Shown here: one piece after another, positions 58,053 to 64,000 of the stretch
How positions within the stretch are numbered: position 1 is the first letter of the stretch
How the letters are laid out: each line of letters starts with the position of its first letter
From: Pogonophryne albipinna
Lineage: Eukaryota > Chordata > Actinopteri > Perciformes > Artedidraconidae
DNA: 64,000 nucleotides
Assembly (NCBI GenBank): GCA_028583405.1
Contig: JAPTMU010000122.1
Coordinates: 373,784-437,783, forward strand
Reading direction: 5' to 3'
The notes under the pieces: generated by a model
What the model saw: only the letters and a program-made list of their open reading frames with translations
Told to the model about the DNA's origin: nothing
The model's database searches: none
Position numbers and translations under genes: made by a program

Positions 58053-59175
58053 CTGTGGAGAGGAACACATCCTTTATAGCACTTTACTTCAGAGGAGCTG
58101 ATTCTCACCAAAGGTACAACAAGGGGGCAAATTCTAGTTTGATATTTAAAAAAGGTCTATATAATATATACCCTTGTGATCAGGGAGATAGCTTACACTT
58201 CACATGATCATGAAACCAGAGAGCATCCTGTCTGGATTCATCACCCAGAGGATCACATGTTCCCTGTATCCACACACACAGCTGTATTAACCTGTACACT
58301 ATAAACCCAACATAGAATCAGCTGTGAGTTAATAGCAGTAAACATATGGAAAGGATGCCTAAAGAACAACAGAATGATACTGATTTGTAAAAAGCTGAGT
58401 TAATGCTTTGTCAGGTCTGTTTTTTCTGAAGAGACCGGTTTGATTAAAGCTAGGCTAACATTAGCTGCTCCATCAACACTCAGAGTAACTTCATGAAGTC
58501 ATAAGTACAGCAGTGAGTATATTGTTAGCACCACAGACAGTCTCTGGTTTAAACAGGAACATGAATAACCCTGATTGAATATGAGCTGCTGTAGAGCTCT
58601 GTTCTCCTCTCTGATTCCCCTCAGAGCGTCAGAGACCACAGGAGCACAATCTCAACACTGACAGCTTTTTGTAACAGAGCGTCACTAACTTTACACTCAA
58701 GATGAAATGTGTCACGCTGCACGAATACGCAGGTGATATGAATCTAACGTCTTCACTTCCTTCGTGTTGCCAGGCACGGATCTGGGTCTTTGCATTGACT
58801 CTACATGTGATTTCACTGAACTCTGTTTCATCTGCTAATGCTAAACACAACCAGCTCACCAGGTTATCACTATTATTAATACACATCTTAAAAAGACATA
58901 TCATAGACACGCACAAGTAGTTCATTCATGTTTTGGACAATATATATCGCTTTTAAATCAGAATTTATCAACATTATTGCTGTTTAAAACCATTTTATAC
59001 ACAGATACAATGATAATATAATTGCCTATTGAAATATCCTTAGATGATGTTAGCTTACTCTGCTGCGTGTTTCCTTTACAAACTGCTCACATGATTTCAT
59101 TAAAGAACAGTTTCATATATTAGATTACGTACAAACTGAATCCTCTTCAGGTCAGGTTACAGGAGAGACTCTTAC
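58053..59175. other. NLR intron
   Basis: Intron between the RING exon and the second coding exon. No other gene is supported. Confidence 0.5.
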
Positions 59176-59280
59176 TTTGTGTCTGAGGGTCCTGGTTCAT
59201 CACTGAAGGCTGGAGGAAGCCACTCTTTAGACCGGTCACTCTTCAGAGACCACATGGAGACCGGAGACTCTGCTCTCTGT
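59176..59280 (-). CDS. NLR N-terminal exon 2 (35 codons)
   Basis: Acceptor TTTCCACAG/ACAGAG and donor CACAAA/GTAAGAG. Encodes QRAESPVSMWSLKSDRSKEW and LPPAFSDEPGPSDTK. It is a diverged duplicate of the end of the first coding exon (LQSDGSMGLPPDFSEEPGPS, DTK). The length is a multiple of three, so adding or skipping it keeps frame. Confidence 0.8.
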
Positions 59281-59648
59281 CTGTGGAAACAACACATGTT
59301 GAAACATCAGTAGTTCATTGAAAGAGCAGCTTCTGATCTATGACTGTTCACCTGATTACAGATGTTTAGAGTTGTTGAGTCGTGATTGAGGGTTTCTGTT
59401 GATAAAATGCATTCGAGTGTGAAACGTTTAACATTTATATTTTATTTGCTTAATTTAACACAAAGTCCAACATGTAGAGTGAGGATGATTTCACTGGTAG
59501 ATTATTTACTATCTCTGATGATGACAAGAAGCAAGAGTTCAATTCAACTTTGTTAATGTACTCTACTGGGTTTCATTAAACAGTTTAGATGATCAGATAC
59601 CAAACAAACTGAATCCTCTTCAGGTCAGGTTACAGGAGAGACTCTTAC

Positions 59649-59773
59649 TTTGTGTCTGAGGGTCCTGGTTCCTCACTGAAGTCTGGAGGAAGACCCATAG
59701 ACCCGTCACTCTGCAGAGACAGACAGCTGGAGACTGGACATTTGTCCTCTTCCTCATCTTTGAAACCACTCAT
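59649..59773 (-). CDS. NLR first coding exon
   Basis: Starts at ATG 59771-59773 (MSGFKDEEEDKCPVSSCLSL) and ends ...PGPSDTK with donor CACAAA/GTAAGAG. The frame stays open upstream only through the GT array, so this Met, in the context GAGAAGATGAG, is chosen. The exon probably begins at about 59808 after CTGCAG. Confidence 0.8.
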
Positions 59774-59809
59774 CTTCTCCAGTCTGAGAGATACACCAGT
59801 AACACTGCA

Positions 59810-60008
<199 letters not shown>

Positions 60009-60204
60009 CGCTCTCCATTTTGTCTGCGCTGGGCTGTCACATGTTATGTAACTCTGACGAATCAGAAAACAGGAAATAATAAAAGTTGCAGAAGTCTCAA
60101 TGGACTCTCGGGCGCAGATTTTTAACCAAGTTATTTTTTGACATCCAGTAAAACAGAGTAAATAAGGAATGTGTTAGAAAGCAGATCCTGGTGTTTACAC
60201 TCAC

Positions 60205-60290
60205 CCTGTTGTTCTCCTCCTGCTGTCGAGCTGTAAAATGGCGTCTGGCAGTCTGACTTCATACTTTCACCTTCCCTCACCTCCCTCTGA
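60205..60290 (-). other. Possible 5' untranslated exon of the NLR gene
   Basis: A donor-like GGTGAGTG (complement at 60198-60205) follows CAGCAGGAGGAGAACAACAG. Its position and the downstream acceptor fit a non-coding first exon. The start is not defined. Confidence 0.35.
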
Positions 60291-61165
60291 TTCATAACCA
60301 GCCTCACCAGCTGAAGCAGTTCACATACATCACTTTGTTCAGTGAGATAGAAAAAGACATGCAGCTAAAAACAAGCTCAACAAAGTTATCAAAGGACACA
60401 ACATCCACACATCAGCGTCCATAGGATATCATTAAATCTGCTTTATATAGAAAACAATGAACAGCGACTTAAATAAAAACACAAAGCTAAATTTAACTAA
60501 TTTAAAAGATGTGCCAAAATCAGGGCTGAAATAGAGATTTCACCTCCAGCAAGGTGGAAGGAGGAAAAGTGTTTTAAATAGGGGCAGAGAAACAGGAGAG
60601 AAGCAGGCTGCTGCACCTCACTGAAAAGTGTTTTAAATAGGAGGAAAGTGTGCATAGATGCTCAAATGTGTGTTCATGCAGCTCCTAAATAATGGTAATA
60701 CTGATTAAAAATCATTTCTAGGGCAGAAAGTATTTTAAAAGTGAGAACAACTATATTAAATGGCTTAAAAAGCACCAAGTGATTTGCGTGCAGTTCCAAG
60801 TTTCCCCACAGGAGGGCTCCAGGGAGCGCATCACCCAACCTGAGCACAGTGCATTAACAGCAGAAAATACGATCAATAAAGGCAAATCAATTGATTTAAA
60901 GTGCGGGGAGGCTCCACACCAGGCACAGGTACATTCCTACATCCCCACAATAGTGACACTGATGGTTTAAAGTCGTTTCAGTGGGGAAAAGAGAGCTAAC
61001 AGTCTGCTAACAGTCTGCTAACAGTCTGGTAACAGTCTGATTGTTTCAGAGACCCATAGTAATGATACAATAAATCATTTACATCTAAAATTATTACAAT
61101 TCATTTTTAGGGGGAAATTGCTGATGAGGCATTTTGGTATTTTGGGCAAAACACTTCACCCAACC

Positions 61166-61168
<3 letters not shown>
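60291..61168. other. Non-coding upstream of the NLR gene
   Basis: No gene recognised. A short triplicated CTAACAGTCTG motif lies at 60996-61030. Confidence 0.4.

Positions 61169-61206
<38 letters not shown>
61169..61206 (+). repeat. (TA)n microsatellite
   Basis: TA run at the left edge of repeat R copy c. Confidence 0.95.
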
Positions 61207-63524
<2,318 letters not shown>

Positions 63525-64000
63525 GTGATTTGATCCGACACAACAACAATTTAAGGTGTTTAGAGATGTCTTTCACGTTCAGTCCGTATATGATTGGGTT
63601 GAAGACGGAGTGATAGGAAACTATTTGCAAAGTCAATATCAAACGTGTCATTTTGGGAATATTTAATCCTAGACGAATTATAACAACATCTAAATCAAAT
63701 AAACAGGGAAAGCTGATTAAAACCAACAGGTGGGGTCAACAGGTCTGTGCAGCTTTTCTCCTGTATTCTCTACCATTTTGATATGATAGTATAAGTATCC
63801 TGGTGTATGTAAAAAGTATGAAGATAAGAGGCAGAAGGGACATATTTACCAACATGAACACTCCATATACAGAGAGAGCGCTCGAGCTCACACACTGAAG
63901 ATTGTAAATTGAATTGTTACAAAAATCCCCCTAATAGTAAAACTGCAGAGTTTGCTATTAGAATAAAGAATACATCCCACTGCAGTCTCACAAGTCGGCA
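63525..64000 (-). pseudogene. Olfactory receptor pseudogene, C-terminal half, runs off the window
   Basis: The minus strand encodes CNNSIYNLQC (extracellular loop 2 to helix 5), LPLIFILFTYTRILILSYQN, YRRKAAQTC, a stop, PHLLVLISFPCLF, and the end HSVFNPIIYGLNVKDISKHL. It follows the intact 15.2-kb receptor almost residue for residue. A TGA (63736-63738) replaces the Leu of the TCLPHL motif at helix 6, and further stops lie upstream near the window edge. It is an inactive member of the same subfamily. Confidence 0.88.

Larger units (their letters stand above)
53046..59773 (-). pseudogene. NLRC3-like (NLR-C) gene with RING exon, broken
   Basis: Minus-strand multi-exon gene of the fish-specific NLR-C group, cytosolic pattern-sensor proteins with FISNA-NACHT-LRR architecture, some with an N-terminal RING. 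Exons with good splice sites are 59649-59773 (coding start), 59176-59280, 57142-58052 (RING), about 56416-56949 (FISNA and NACHT start) and 53046-53216 (LRR). Phases agree between successive exons: 125 nt, then 105 nt, then 911 nt, each junction keeping the frame (DTK-Q..., DTK-GKRKS, VR-DSGLKEV). The gene is disabled by a one-base loss in the NACHT P-loop and by loss of the NACHT exon after the Walker B region. A foldback transposon lies just past that break. Several LRR exons appear missing. Confidence 0.85.

Noticed and set aside
57278..58207. Plus-strand 309-codon frame (STAGRDWILQDVLTQ repeats)
   Set aside because: Shadow of the RING-exon repeat; the minus strand has splice sites, phase and a full RING motif.

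Overview
This is a stretch of vertebrate, almost certainly teleost fish, nuclear DNA. The evidence is single-exon olfactory receptor (OR) genes of the fish type, an NLRC3-like gene with the fish FISNA domain and a RING exon, and a dense set of repeats typical of ray-finned fish: L2-like LINEs, Ty3/Gypsy and DIRS retroelements, hAT miniature elements, a tRNA-type SINE and long (AC)n/(GT)n arrays. There are no bacterial operons, rRNA genes, CRISPR arrays or free-standing tRNA genes. Only one host reading frame, the OR at 15.2-16.2 kb, looks intact. The rest of the host coding sequence is broken.

Layout. 1-7.2 kb: a LINE fragment, then a long minus-strand LINE lying against a Gypsy pol. The LINE carries a nested 404-bp insertion with an 11-bp target-site duplication. 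The Gypsy RT is split by a 450-bp hAT-type element. 7.2-10.2 kb: an ~800-bp block with GT arrays, present twice, separated by a 10-bp minisatellite and unique DNA. 11.4-13.5 kb: an OR remnant cut by a LINE tail and by a Gypsy fragment whose gag is fused in frame to integrase. 15.2-16.2 kb: the intact OR. 17.9-18.3 kb: a second 10-bp minisatellite array in the opposite orientation. 18.8-22.1 kb: a deleted Gypsy. 22.1-24.0 kb: a decayed DIRS element. 24.5-28.7 kb: a two-ORF LINE sitting in an OR pseudogene that also holds a SINE. 30.5-36.2 kb: an apparent 5.8-kb insertion splitting a dispersed repeat and containing ~72 copies of a 45-bp satellite. 39.0-40.0 kb: an OR with one frameshift. 41.3-45.2 kb: a DIRS element split by a complete 2.8-kb non-autonomous LTR retrotransposon. 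45.4-48.0 kb: a hAT-like transposase gene split by LINE sequence, followed by two tandem near-perfect hairpins. 48.2-52.6 kb: tandem and dispersed repeats and a putative LTR. 53.0-60.3 kb: an NLRC3-like gene on the minus strand whose splice phases can be followed exon to exon. Its RING exon holds 16 exact-length copies of a 45-bp unit; its NACHT P-loop is frameshifted and the NACHT exon is truncated. 61.2-62.8 kb: a third copy of the dispersed repeat. 63.5-64 kb: the C-terminal half of another OR pseudogene.

The region reads as a rapidly changing chemoreceptor/innate-immunity neighbourhood heavily colonised by transposons. The best candidates for something unusual are the tandem RING-knuckle expansion in the NLR exon, the paired hairpins at 48.0 kb, the three-array non-autonomous LTR element, the foldback element at 55.4-56.3 kb and the satellite-bearing insertion. 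All functional calls come from reading motifs by eye; no database search was possible.
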